Assembly (NCBI GenBank): GCA_022508635.1
Contig: JAFLUV010000067.1
Location: 1-11,501 of the forward strand
Reading direction: 5' to 3'
DNA: 11,501 bases
Source: Prevotellaceae bacterium
Lineage (GTDB): Bacteria > Bacteroidota > Bacteroidia > Bacteroidales > Bacteroidaceae
The notes under the pieces are model-generated. The model was not told the origin of the DNA. It saw nothing but the letters and a program-made list of their open reading frames with translations, and did not search any database. The position numbers and the translations under genes are program-made. Shown here in pieces: positions 1 through 6,696 of the stretch (position 1 is its first letter; the number at the start of each line of letters is the position of its first letter).

Positions 1-56
1 CATGTACCTTGTTACTCACGTATGTTCAGCGGCTCACGAACCGATGTTTCCTTATT

Positions 57-89
57 TATTAACGTGAATTCGTCGAACTCACGTTAATA
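57..89. repeat. 33-bp near-perfect palindrome
   Basis: An 11-bp arm TATTAACGTGA at 57-67 is the exact reverse complement of 79-89. The centre continues the pairing as TTCG (69-72) against CGAA (74-77) around a single T at 73. Only the pair 68/78 (A/C) fails, so almost the whole 33 bases are self-complementary. No T-tract follows on either strand, so it is not a typical intrinsic terminator. It could be a dispersed intergenic palindromic repeat, a dimeric regulator or recombinase site, or a Rho-independent-like structure without a U-run. I cannot tell which from one copy. Confidence 0.7.
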
Positions 90-99
90 TATCCAAAAG

Positions 100-192
100 T
101 CTTCTTGAAGTCCGCACCTCTGCCCTCTTTTGAGGTTCGCATGGTGCGAAGTTCAGGAAGACCTATGCCATTAGGTGCGGACTTTAGGAAGA
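100..192. repeat. Nested imperfect palindrome built from a repeated 19-bp motif
   Basis: The motif GGTGCGRASTTYARGAAGA occurs on the plus strand at 143-161 and 174-192 (16 of 19 identical) and on the minus strand at 100-118 (17 of 19 identical to the 174-192 copy). A more diverged minus-strand copy covers about 124-142 and shares the TGCGAA core. The outer pair (100-118 with 174-192) and the inner pair (about 126-141 with 145-160, core TTCGCA-TGG-TGCGAA) are nested, so the whole stretch can fold as one long hairpin. The 31-bp spacing of the two direct copies and the mirror copies suggest an arm that duplicated. It could be a miniature inverted-repeat element, a structured RNA or a repeat family. 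No target-site duplication was identified. Confidence 0.6.
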
Positions 193-246
193 TAAGCGGC
201 AATACAATATATATATAAGGTATATAAATGGGGATGAATTACGGCA

Positions 247-282
247 TAACTGGGCAGTAAAAATTTCCTAACTGGGCAGTAA
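247..282. repeat. 14-bp direct repeat, 22-bp period
   Basis: TAACTGGGCAGTAA is present identically at 247-260 and 269-282, separated by 8 bases (AAATTTCC). Two units separated by about two helical turns would suit a protein-binding site, but a simple duplication is equally possible. There are too few units for any array call. Confidence 0.6.
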
Positions 283-295
283 TTTTTTGCCAGTT
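270..295 (-). terminator. Possible weak hairpin terminator after the C69 gene
   Basis: AACTGG (270-275) pairs with CCAGTT (290-295). The stem extends through CA/TG with one bulged G, around an A/T-rich loop. Read on the minus strand it lies about 30 bases past the C69 stop codon, and a T-run (GGAAATTTTT) follows some bases later rather than directly. It could act as a transcription end for the minus-strand operon, but the stem is short and the U-tract is displaced. Confidence 0.25.
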
Positions 296-325
296 GTGCG
301 ATATGTGCCTTTATTGGGACGCATG

Positions 326-1906
326 TCAGAAGCCTGCCCAGAACTGCCGCCAGTACTTGCGCGCCAGATCGTCCCAGCGAGAGATGGTTGCGGCAAAGAA
401 GTCGGCGGTGTAGCCGTCGAGGAATGTTTTGCGATCCTTCTCTTCCTGGCTCTGCCAAGTCTGTTCTACGAAAGGCATTTCGCGCCTGCCTTTGTCAAGG
501 AAATATTGCTGTGCCGCCTGCATCGTCTGGCGTGCCTGTCCCCATCGCATGGAGGCAATGCGGTTTGCCTCGCGGTAATGCCACAGGGCTGCGTCGTCAC
601 GCTTGTTGTGCTGACCGCAGATATCAAGCATTGTGGGTAGCTCTGTGTTTCCCGAAAAGACAGGGAAGCGTGGCGATTGCCCCGGGTTGTCGAGTGCCAC
701 CCATGCTACTCCGCCCACTTCGTCGGGCAACCAGGAGCGGAGCTGGATGACGGTGCTGTAGGCACACCAGGATACACTCACCGTGCGGATGTTCTGCATC
801 GTGGAGTCATTTAGCAGACCGGCATAGCGCCGTATCTCGTCGGGGCGCATCCATGGATTGCTTGCCAGGGGCTTGCCGCCTTTGATCTTCACGTCGTCGC
901 TACCCTTTGCAAGTGTGTCGATACGGCTTGCAAGGCTTAGTTCCGTTCCTTCATAGTAGGAGCCCAGTAGCTTTGAGACGGTTTCGACGGAGAGTTTCGC
1001 AGCTGGCTTGACGGACAGGGGCAGTTCTTCAATCTGGTCGGTGAAGCCGGCATCGGGAGCCAGCTGCTGCATGATGAAGAGTTCCCTGACGCTATAGTTT
1101 TTTGTTTCGCCAGAGTAGTTGCCGCCGGAGTAGGCCTTCCAGAAGGAGAAGTCGCTCTTGCCATCCCATAGTTTCAGCTTCCGTGCAACAGAGAAGACAT
1201 TGTCCGATGCCATGAAGTGGTCGGTGTCGGCAATGTCAATGCGTCCTATGCGCGAGATGTTTGCACTGACGGCAACCTCGTCGTCAGGTATTCGTTGTGC
1301 TGCCCATACTCCGCCGATTCTCTTCGCGCCTTCGCCGAAAACCTCAAAAATCCATACCTCGTGTTTGTCGGCAATCGTCAGGCACTCACCGCTATCGCCA
1401 TAGCCGTACTTCTTGATGAGCTCACCCATGAGGCGTATGGCATCGCGAGCCGTGGTGCAACGTTGCAGGGCAATGCGTTGCAACTCTTCTATGAGGAAGA
1501 GTCCCTCCTCGTTCTTTAGCGTGTCGCGTCCGCCGATAGTCGTCTCGCCCATTGCCAGCTGTTTTTCGTTCAGGCAAGGGTAGGCCGTGTTAAGGAAGCG
1601 ATAGGTGTGGGCAGCCTGCGGGATGGTGCCACGTTCCTTTGTGCCAGTCTTGTCCTTCCGGCTTTCGGTGTGCATGAGTCCTCCGTAAATGCTTGTGACG
1701 GTATCGCGCGGAAAGTCCTCAGCGGGTTCTATGCTCATCCATGTGCGATACCAGGAGTCGCAGGTGTGGCTCGTCATGACCGATCCGTCGGTGGAGGCTT
1801 CCCTTCCTACCATAATACTTGTACAGGCATCACGCTCAGTCTGAGCTTGCATGTCCGCAGCTACCAAAAAACATAGCAGGGCGGCGATGGTGATGTTTCT
1901 CTTCAT
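326..1906 (-). CDS. Secreted C69-family peptidase (dipeptidase type)
   Basis: The 526-aa product resembles peptidase family C69 (PepD-like dipeptidases), N-terminal nucleophile hydrolases that cleave short peptides. Residues 1-22 form a signal peptide (hydrophobic core followed by MQA-Q), so the enzyme probably acts in the periplasm. The expected catalytic cysteine is Cys28 in the stretch ACTSIMVGREASTDGS. In this family the cysteine becomes the N-terminus after removal of a short propeptide, which would fit residues 23-27. Length matches Bacteroidales homologues of about 530-560 aa. The ATG at 1906 is preferred because it starts the signal peptide. The gene begins 34 bp after the GH97 stop codon with no promoter seen between, so the two are probably co-transcribed. 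The natural peptide substrate cannot be read from the sequence. Confidence 0.88.
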   Translation of the reverse strand: MKRNITIAALLCFLVAADMQAQTERDACTSIMVGREASTDGSVMTSHTCDSWYRTWMSIEPAEDFPRDTVTSIYGGLMHTESRKDKTGTKERGTIPQAAHTYRFLNTAYPCLNEKQLAMGETTIGGRDTLKNEEGLFLIEELQRIALQRCTTARDAIRLMGELIKKYGYGDSGECLTIADKHEVWIFEVFGEGAKRIGGVWAAQRIPDDEVAVSANISRIGRIDIADTDHFMASDNVFSVARKLKLWDGKSDFSFWKAYSGGNYSGETKNYSVRELFIMQQLAPDAGFTDQIEELPLSVKPAAKLSVETVSKLLGSYYEGTELSLASRIDTLAKGSDDVKIKGGKPLASNPWMRPDEIRRYAGLLNDSTMQNIRTVSVSWCAYSTVIQLRSWLPDEVGGVAWVALDNPGQSPRFPVFSGNTELPTMLDICGQHNKRDDAALWHYREANRIASMRWGQARQTMQAAQQYFLDKGRREMPFVEQTWQSQEEKDRKTFLDGYTADFFAATISRWDDLARKYWRQFWAGF

Positions 1907-1940
1907 GGTGTTCGTATGTAATTTTTATAATGTCTTGGGT

Positions 1941-4484
1941 TTACTTGCGCAGGATCTTTTTCCCTTGATATACGTAGATACCTTGTGGCGCAGATTCTGT
2001 TAGCCTACTGCCATTCAGTGAGTATACATCATCCTTCCTGGGATTGAAAGGGGAAAGCAGATCCGTTACTTTGTTGATGGGGAACATCTCCTCGCGAGTG
2101 GTTGGAAGGATTCTCGTTGCCTCGTCGTCAGAGAAGACGGGGTGGATGGTAATGCGGTCGAAGTTAGGAGCCCAAAGGTCGTCGAAGGACTGGATGGTGA
2201 TGGTGTTCTTGTTGCCTTCTTCCAGGGTGACAGGAATCATCATCCATGACATGCCGTCGGGATCCCATGAGCTGGTGCAGTCGCCATTGCTGCGGAAGGT
2301 GATGGTGTCGCCCACTTGCTCGCCGTTGACGAGTAGCTTTGCCTGACGAGTGTCGCGGGAGATAAAATAAATAGTCAGGATATATTCTCCGGTATGACCT
2401 GCCTTGATGCGGTTGAACTGTAGCTTTCCTCCCAAGCCGAGGTCGCCCACGAAGCCGCCTCCGGAGGCATGGAGCGAGGAATAGGTCTTTCGCTTTGCTT
2501 CGCCCGAAAGCATGTTAGCGGTTGCTTCTGCCTCATAGGTCGTGCGTTCGAGTGGAACGTCCAGATTGTCCTGCGGCGAAATCTGCATAAGGAAGCCACC
2601 TTCACTAAGCTCTTTGATAGTGAGGTTGTTGCCATTCACTACCAGCTTTTTCTCAAAGACCATGTCGCTGCGACAGGAACCATCGCGATAGATGTACGCC
2701 GTATAGGTTGTACCCTCCTCTAAGAAGTCCAGCTTCACGCGGCAGGAGCGTTCGTTCACGGTGATGCCCGACACCCACCAGTCGTTTCCCTTCCTGCGGG
2801 CAACGGTGGCGTATGCCGAAGGATTGCCTTCGAGGAGCATGCTTTCATCCCAAGTGGCAGGCAAACGCTTCATGATGTCTCGGCCAATGAAATACCGCAG
2901 ATTCTCAGGGCTTTCGGCAATATGTACGATGCCACTCTCAAAGAGTGTCAGCAGCGCGAGGTGATGCCCTTGGCTCCGTTGCGTGAGTATGCTGCCTCGC
3001 CAGGTGGCAAAGTCGCCTGGTGTGAAATCCATCGCTCCGACTACGTTACGGGTGAAGAGGACATCAAGGTGATGTTGGGCACTGTTTAGCTTTGGATTCC
3101 AGAATTGTTGCTCTCCGCCATAAATGCCCTCTTGTGTCATAATGTGCGGGTAGGTGCGACGCAGGCCGGACGGGCGTGTACAGCCGTGCAAGTTCACCAA
3201 CATCTGGTACTTTGCTGCCGTATTGTAGAGGTTCTCCATTCGCGTCATCGTTTCTTTGGAATCGTCTTCCCAGAAATCGACCTTGATACCTTTGATGCCC
3301 CAGCTCTTCCATTTTTTGAGTGTGGCATCCATGTTGGCGTTCGAGAAGTCTTGGCTGTTGTTCAGGTTGGCATTCTGCCAAAGTAAGCAGTCTACGCCCT
3401 TCTCATTGGCACGTGTCACGAAGTCAGGAAACCACGAAGAGCTCCAGCCGGCATCTATTAGATAGTATGGCCATCCCATGTCCGCCGCCAGTTCGCAGTG
3501 AGCCCATTCGCCTTCGCGAAGACCTCCATAGGCTTTTTGTATCTCACCCTTGCCTCCGTCCGATCCACCCCAGTACCATGCTGCCACGCCCGGCTTAATC
3601 CAGTCGAGGTCGGTCATTGTGGTTGGCGGACAGAGGTTTTCTGCCATAGTTGTCTCGAAAATTGTCTTTATGTCGCCGCACACGACCATGCGCCACGGAG
3701 TATAGGCTGGCAGCGGGCATAGGATGCGGTGGTCTTTCTCCGTTGCATAGTCCTTGGTTTGCCCTGTCCAGCTATAGGAGAACTCACCTTCCTGCTGCTC
3801 AGCTTTCATCAGCGAGGTACAGAAGAAACTGCGGTTGTCGGCTTCGGAGAGAAGCATGTAGTCCTTTCCGTTAAAAATAAGGGAAGGCGTGTTGTACCGG
3901 CCATCGCCAGTTCCTGTAAGGGTTGCCCAGGAGAGATATTTTGCATAGAGACCCTCGTAGGGATAGTTGGGGTCGTTGCCGCCCGAGTTGCCTAAGAAGC
4001 GGCATGCAGTGCAGCTCCTGAAATCTGCAACGCACACGCGACTGGCTTCGCTGGTAAGGTATGCCGAGGCATGTCCGCCGTACTTGGGAATTTCATAGCG
4101 AAAGGCAAAGCCGTCATCATACAGCCGAAACAGGACGTTCAGCCTCCATGTTCCCTTTTGTGTAAGTACGGAGAGAACATTGCAGGCATCCCTATACTGA
4201 CTGCGTTTGCCTACCGGAAGCGTATACGTGTCATCAACGCTACTGATTGCTGTCTCAACTAATTCCAGATTTTCTGTAAGATCCACCATGGAAGCTTTCA
4301 GCCCTAAAGGCGATTCGCTTACAAGCGTCCTGTCGTCGCGGCTTACGGTGTAGCTGAGTTTGCCGTTTGTCAGATGGACGGTAGCCTTCAGGTGTCCGTC
4401 GGGCGAAGCTACGGTGAAGTCGTCGGCATAAACAGTAAAGGCTTGCAGCAGAGCGGTGCAAAGCAGCAGGGTTTTTGTTTGCAT
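1941..4484 (-). CDS. Secreted GH97 glycosidase (retaining type, alpha-galactosidase-like) with C-terminal CBM
   Basis: The 847-aa product belongs to glycoside hydrolase family 97, calcium-dependent enzymes that remove alpha-linked glucose or galactose. A signal peptide covers residues 1-20 (VYA-DDF). An N-terminal beta-sandwich (about 23-290) leads into a TIM barrel starting near IKPGVAAW (296). The KVDFW motif places Asp403 where the retaining alpha-galactosidase branch has its nucleophile; inverting SusB-type enzymes lack this Asp. Glu452 (MTQEGIYGGE) is the likely acid/base. A small beta domain ends near 645. Residues 650-780 (YEAEA start, NFDRITI end) look like a CBM35/CBM6-type module. 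The tail at 818-847 (DVYSLNGSRL, then GIYVYQGKKILRK) resembles a type IX sorting domain. The start is ATG 4484: an upstream in-frame ATG at 4628 would add a non-signal extension and lies upstream of the predicted promoter. Substrate specificity is inferred. Confidence 0.9.
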   Translation of the reverse strand: MQTKTLLLCTALLQAFTVYADDFTVASPDGHLKATVHLTNGKLSYTVSRDDRTLVSESPLGLKASMVDLTENLELVETAISSVDDTYTLPVGKRSQYRDACNVLSVLTQKGTWRLNVLFRLYDDGFAFRYEIPKYGGHASAYLTSEASRVCVADFRSCTACRFLGNSGGNDPNYPYEGLYAKYLSWATLTGTGDGRYNTPSLIFNGKDYMLLSEADNRSFFCTSLMKAEQQEGEFSYSWTGQTKDYATEKDHRILCPLPAYTPWRMVVCGDIKTIFETTMAENLCPPTTMTDLDWIKPGVAAWYWGGSDGGKGEIQKAYGGLREGEWAHCELAADMGWPYYLIDAGWSSSWFPDFVTRANEKGVDCLLWQNANLNNSQDFSNANMDATLKKWKSWGIKGIKVDFWEDDSKETMTRMENLYNTAAKYQMLVNLHGCTRPSGLRRTYPHIMTQEGIYGGEQQFWNPKLNSAQHHLDVLFTRNVVGAMDFTPGDFATWRGSILTQRSQGHHLALLTLFESGIVHIAESPENLRYFIGRDIMKRLPATWDESMLLEGNPSAYATVARRKGNDWWVSGITVNERSCRVKLDFLEEGTTYTAYIYRDGSCRSDMVFEKKLVVNGNNLTIKELSEGGFLMQISPQDNLDVPLERTTYEAEATANMLSGEAKRKTYSSLHASGGGFVGDLGLGGKLQFNRIKAGHTGEYILTIYFISRDTRQAKLLVNGEQVGDTITFRSNGDCTSSWDPDGMSWMMIPVTLEEGNKNTITIQSFDDLWAPNFDRITIHPVFSDDEATRILPTTREEMFPINKVTDLLSPFNPRKDDVYSLNGSRLTESAPQGIYVYQGKKILRK

Positions 4485-4506
4485 AGTCGTTTTTGTTTGA
4501 TAGGTA

Positions 4507-4540
4507 CAAAGATACGAAATAAACTCTCTTTTTTCACAAA
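4507..4540 (-). promoter_or_regulatory. Predicted Bacteroidetes-type promoter of the GH97-C69 operon
   Basis: On the minus strand a -7 box TATCTTTG occupies 4514-4507, and TTTG at 4540-4537 could be the -33 box, with 22 bases between (the usual range is about 19-21). Transcription would start near 4502, leaving a short A-rich leader before the ATG at 4484. This supports that start over the further upstream one. No operator was recognised. Confidence 0.6.
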
Positions 4541-4575
4541 TTCTGCACATTATGTTAGAAAAAAGCAGTAAAATG

Positions 4576-4606
4576 CTTGGCGAAAAGAAAAAATATCGTA
4601 CCTTTG
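4576..4606 (+). promoter_or_regulatory. Predicted promoter of rpmB-rpmG-DUF4295
   Basis: The -7 box TACCTTTG at 4599-4606 is preceded by CTTG at 4576-4579 with 19 bases between, matching the Bacteroidetes primary sigma consensus TTTG-N19-21-TAnnTTTG with one mismatch. The transcript would start near 4613 with a leader of about 50 bases. AGGAAAG at 4650-4656 is a plausible ribosome-binding site for rpmB. Confidence 0.7.
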
Positions 4607-4662
4607 CACCCGGTTTGGAAAAAGTCATCTATATTGGAATAGACTAAAAAGGAAAGATAGCA

Positions 4663-4923
4663 ATGTCTAAAATTTGTCAAATTACCGGTAAGAAGGCCAT
4701 GATTGGCAACAACGTGTCACACTCCAAGCGTCGCACAAAGAGGCATTTCGACGTGAACTTGTTCACCAAGAAGTTCTACTATGTTGAGGAGGACTGCTGG
4801 ATAAGTCTGAGCATCAGCGCTTCCGGTCTGCGCTATATTAATAAGGTAGGTCTCGATGCAGCACTGAAGAATGCAGTGTCTCGCGGCTATTGTGATTGGA
4901 AGGACATACGTGTAATCGGTTAA
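4663..4923 (+). CDS. rpmB: 50S ribosomal protein bL28
   Basis: The 86-aa basic protein begins MSKICQITGKKAMIGNNVSHS and continues with an SKRRTKR stretch. This is the signature start of bL28, which sits near the E site of the large ribosomal subunit. It keeps only one cysteine of the zinc-ribbon forms (Cys5), so it is probably the zinc-independent version. It is the first gene of a three-gene plus-strand cluster with a recognisable promoter upstream, and rpmG follows after 18 bp. The rpmB-rpmG pairing is widely conserved and supports the call. Confidence 0.97.
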   Translation: MSKICQITGKKAMIGNNVSHSKRRTKRHFDVNLFTKKFYYVEEDCWISLSISASGLRYINKVGLDAALKNAVSRGYCDWKDIRVIG

Positions 4924-4941
4924 TTAACGAGGAGTAACGAA

Positions 4942-5130
4942 ATGGCAAAGAAAGTAAAAGGCAACAGAATCCAAGTGATTCTGGAGTGCACTGAGATGAA
5001 GCAGAGCGGTCTGCCCGGTACATCTCGCTACATCACCACGAAGAACAGAAAGAATACTCCCGAGCGCCTTGAGCTCAAGAAGTATAATCCTATTCTGAAG
5101 AGAATGACTGTTCATAAGGAAATCAAGTAG
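4942..5130 (+). CDS. rpmG: 50S ribosomal protein bL33
   Basis: The 62-aa protein begins MAKKVKGNRIQVILECTE and contains SRYITTKNRKNTPERLELKKYNP, the characteristic core of bL33, a small large-subunit protein near the E site. Only one cysteine (Cys16) is present, so it is of the type lacking the zinc-binding CxxC pairs. GAGGAG at 4929-4934 is a good Shine-Dalgarno sequence seven bases before the ATG. This is unusual in the window, where most genes have none. Confidence 0.97.
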   Translation: MAKKVKGNRIQVILECTEMKQSGLPGTSRYITTKNRKNTPERLELKKYNPILKRMTVHKEIK

Positions 5131-5158
5131 TTTAACCCATTAAGCGTACAAATAGACT

Positions 5159-5317
5159 ATGGCAAAGAAAACTGTGGCTACCCTCCAGACGGGTAAAACC
5201 GATGGGCGTTCGTACACCAAGGTTATCAAGATGGTAAAGAACCCTCAGACCGGCTCCTACTCTTTCGACGAGCAGATGGTGCCCAATGAGGCAGTGAAGG
5301 ATTTCTTCAAGAACTAA
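5159..5317 (+). CDS. Small DUF4295 protein, likely Bacteroidetes ribosomal protein (bL38-like)
   Basis: A 52-aa basic protein runs from ATG at 5159 to TAA at 5315-5317. It begins MAKKTVATLQTGKTDGRSYTK and ends VPNEAVKDFFKN. It resembles DUF4295, a short Bacteroidetes-specific family usually encoded directly after rpmB and rpmG. I recall that the Flavobacterium johnsoniae ribosome structure revealed an extra Bacteroidetes large-subunit protein called bL38. I believe this is the same family, but that link is from memory. The gene starts 28 bp after rpmG and ends 19 bp before a strong terminator, so it is the last gene of the ribosomal operon. Its size puts it below common gene-calling cutoffs. 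Confidence 0.88.
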   Translation: MAKKTVATLQTGKTDGRSYTKVIKMVKNPQTGSYSFDEQMVPNEAVKDFFKN

Positions 5318-5336
5318 GAAAAAAACACATACAGGG

Positions 5337-5372
5337 AAGGCGGGGAGCTGGTAAATGCTTCCCGCCTTTTTT
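5337..5372 (+). terminator. Strong intrinsic terminator of the rpmB operon
   Basis: AAGGCGGGGAGC (5337-5348) pairs with GCTTCCCGCCTT (5357-5368) over 12 positions with one G-T wobble, around an 8-base loop. The right arm runs into six Ts (5367-5372). It directly follows the DUF4295 gene and precedes the M16 gene. An in-frame ATG at 5355 for the M16 gene falls inside this hairpin, which argues against that start. Confidence 0.9.
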
Positions 5373-5387
5373 AGCTTGCAAAGTCCC

Positions 5388-6644
5388 ATGACTCGCTCGG
5401 AACAGACCTTTTTTACCCATACTCTGCCGCAGGGATTGCGTATTATCTGTGCGCCCGGCCAGACGGACGTCGTCTATCTTGGCATCGCCGTGGATGCTGG
5501 CACGCGTCATGAACAGCCTGCGGAGAGCGGTATGGCGCACTTTACCGAACACATGTCCTTCAAGGGCACGCAACGGCGTTCGGCCCGCCAGGTCATCTCT
5601 TGCTTAGAAGGGGTGGGCGGTGAGCTGAATGCATTTACGGGCAAGGAGGAGACGGTCTACTACTGCACGTCCTTGCGGCAGCATGTGGCGCGAGCCATCG
5701 ACCTTCTTCTGGACATTGTGCTGGACAGTACCTACCCGCAGGATGAGATGAACCGTGAGGCGGAGGTGGTTATCGACGAGATAGAGAGCTACCGCGACCA
5801 GCCGTCGGAACTAATTTTTGACGATTTTGAGAGTCTGGTGTTCCCAGGTCATCCCTTGGGACGCAATATCTTGGGTAATGCTGACACGCTTCGCGCTTTC
5901 CGCAGCGAAGACATGCAGCGCTTTGCCCGCCGCCTCTACCATCCCGACCGAATGGTGCTCTATGTGCTGGGGGACGTGAAGCCCGAGCATGTGGTGCGCT
6001 TGGCAGAGCGGGCTTTGGCACGGTATGAGCTCACGCCTACCGTGGAAAGGCTCCAGTGCTCTCATGAAGGAACACCGGTATCTCTGTGTGAGCACGGAAT
6101 TGTTACCCGCCAGAAGGGTACGCACCAAGCGCATGTCGTCATCGGCACACAGTCCTTTGGCGGCAATGATCCGCGTCACTTGCACATGTTTTTCCTGAGC
6201 AACATGCTGGGTGGTCCGGCAATGAGCAGCAGGCTCAACCTTGCACTTCGTGAGCGTAATGGCTTGGTCTACACCGTGGAGTCGGGAAACGTGACATATA
6301 CCGATTGCGGGTTGTGGACGATCTATTATGGTTGCGATGACAAGGACAGGATGCGTTGTCGCCGGCTGGTTGCCCATGAACTGGAAAGACTGACGCAACA
6401 TGCGTTGCCCCAGCGTACGCTCGACGCTGCCCGCCGTCAGGTGAAGGGGCAGATCGGTATCTCGTATGACAACTTTGAGAGCGTCGCCATAGGTATGGCT
6501 AAGCGTTATCTGCACTATGGCACGACACTCTCCCGAAAGGAATTCTTCGAGCGGCTTGATGCCCTCACTCCCGAAGACTTGCTTGCGACGGCTCAGTCTG
6601 TCTTTGCCCCCGACAGGCTCCTGACGCTCGAGTACACGAAATGA
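5388..6644 (+). CDS. M16-family zinc metallopeptidase (mitochondrial processing peptidase-like)
   Basis: The 418-aa protein is a single-unit M16B-type peptidase. The inverted zinc motif HxxEH is His51-Phe-Thr-Glu54-His55 within GMAHFTEHMSFKGT. The third zinc ligand is expected to be Glu131 in EVVIDEIESY. The downstream R/Y-type substrate region is recognisable at RLNLALRERNGLVYTVES. No signal peptide or membrane segment is seen, so it is probably cytoplasmic. Enzymes of this size usually dimerise to close the chamber, and no inactive partner gene lies beside it. The start at 5388 is chosen because the upstream ATG (5355) lies in the terminator stem. No clear promoter or Shine-Dalgarno sequence is visible, so it may depend on readthrough. 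It ends with tandem in-frame stops TGA-TAA. Confidence 0.9.
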   Translation: MTRSEQTFFTHTLPQGLRIICAPGQTDVVYLGIAVDAGTRHEQPAESGMAHFTEHMSFKGTQRRSARQVISCLEGVGGELNAFTGKEETVYYCTSLRQHVARAIDLLLDIVLDSTYPQDEMNREAEVVIDEIESYRDQPSELIFDDFESLVFPGHPLGRNILGNADTLRAFRSEDMQRFARRLYHPDRMVLYVLGDVKPEHVVRLAERALARYELTPTVERLQCSHEGTPVSLCEHGIVTRQKGTHQAHVVIGTQSFGGNDPRHLHMFFLSNMLGGPAMSSRLNLALRERNGLVYTVESGNVTYTDCGLWTIYYGCDDKDRMRCRRLVAHELERLTQHALPQRTLDAARRQVKGQIGISYDNFESVAIGMAKRYLHYGTTLSRKEFFERLDALTPEDLLATAQSVFAPDRLLTLEYTK

Positions 6645-6655
6645 TAAGAAAGGCT

Positions 6656-6680
6656 GGCATGCAATGGTCTGAGCCATGCC
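6656..6680. terminator. Hairpin between convergent genes, possible weak bidirectional terminator
   Basis: GGCATG (6656-6661) is the exact reverse complement of CATGCC (6675-6680). It lies in the 52-bp gap between the convergent M16 and GH123 genes, where a shared transcription end would be expected. No proper T-tract follows on either strand, so its efficiency is doubtful. Confidence 0.3.
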
Positions 6681-6696
6681 GTTCAGGGTATAATAC

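Larger units (their letters stand above)
1..325. other. Gene-free left-end region with repeats
   Basis: No open frame here has a recognisable product, family motif or promoter. The short frames that enter it are shadows of the C69 peptidase gene or low-quality reading frames. The region is AT-rich around 200-290 and contains three separate repeat structures, listed individually. It lies downstream of the minus-strand peptidase gene. Its left boundary is the window edge, so it could also be the 3' or 5' flank of an unseen gene. Confidence 0.6.

Noticed and set aside
247..295. CRISPR-like array from the repeated 14-bp unit
   Set aside because: There are only two exact copies with an 8-base gap, too short for repeats and spacers, and no cas genes are nearby.
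171..750. Short open frames on both strands in and near the left-end region
   Set aside because: They overlap the C69 gene out of frame or run through the repeats, and they show no motif, promoter or ribosome-binding site.
1941..4484. Polysaccharide utilisation locus
   Set aside because: No SusC/SusD pair, hybrid two-component sensor, extracytoplasmic sigma factor or transporter is present in the window.
4485..4628. Upstream in-frame ATG (4628) as the GH97 start
   Set aside because: The added 48 residues precede an intact signal peptide, and that ATG lies upstream of the predicted -7 box at 4507-4514, so it would not be on the transcript.
4613..4662. Autoregulatory ribosomal-protein leader structure before rpmB
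   Set aside because: Only a 4-bp AGTC/GACT pairing could be drawn in the leader, which is not enough to support a regulatory fold.
5355..5387. Upstream in-frame ATG (5355) as the M16 start
   Set aside because: It lies inside the loop and stem of the strong terminator at 5337-5372. The M16 fold starts naturally at MTRSEQTFFTHTLPQG from 5388.
5811..6677. 288-codon open frame on the minus strand opposite the M16 peptidase
   Set aside because: It is a shadow of the M16 gene, whose HxxEH motif and family length are clear. The antisense product matches no family I know.
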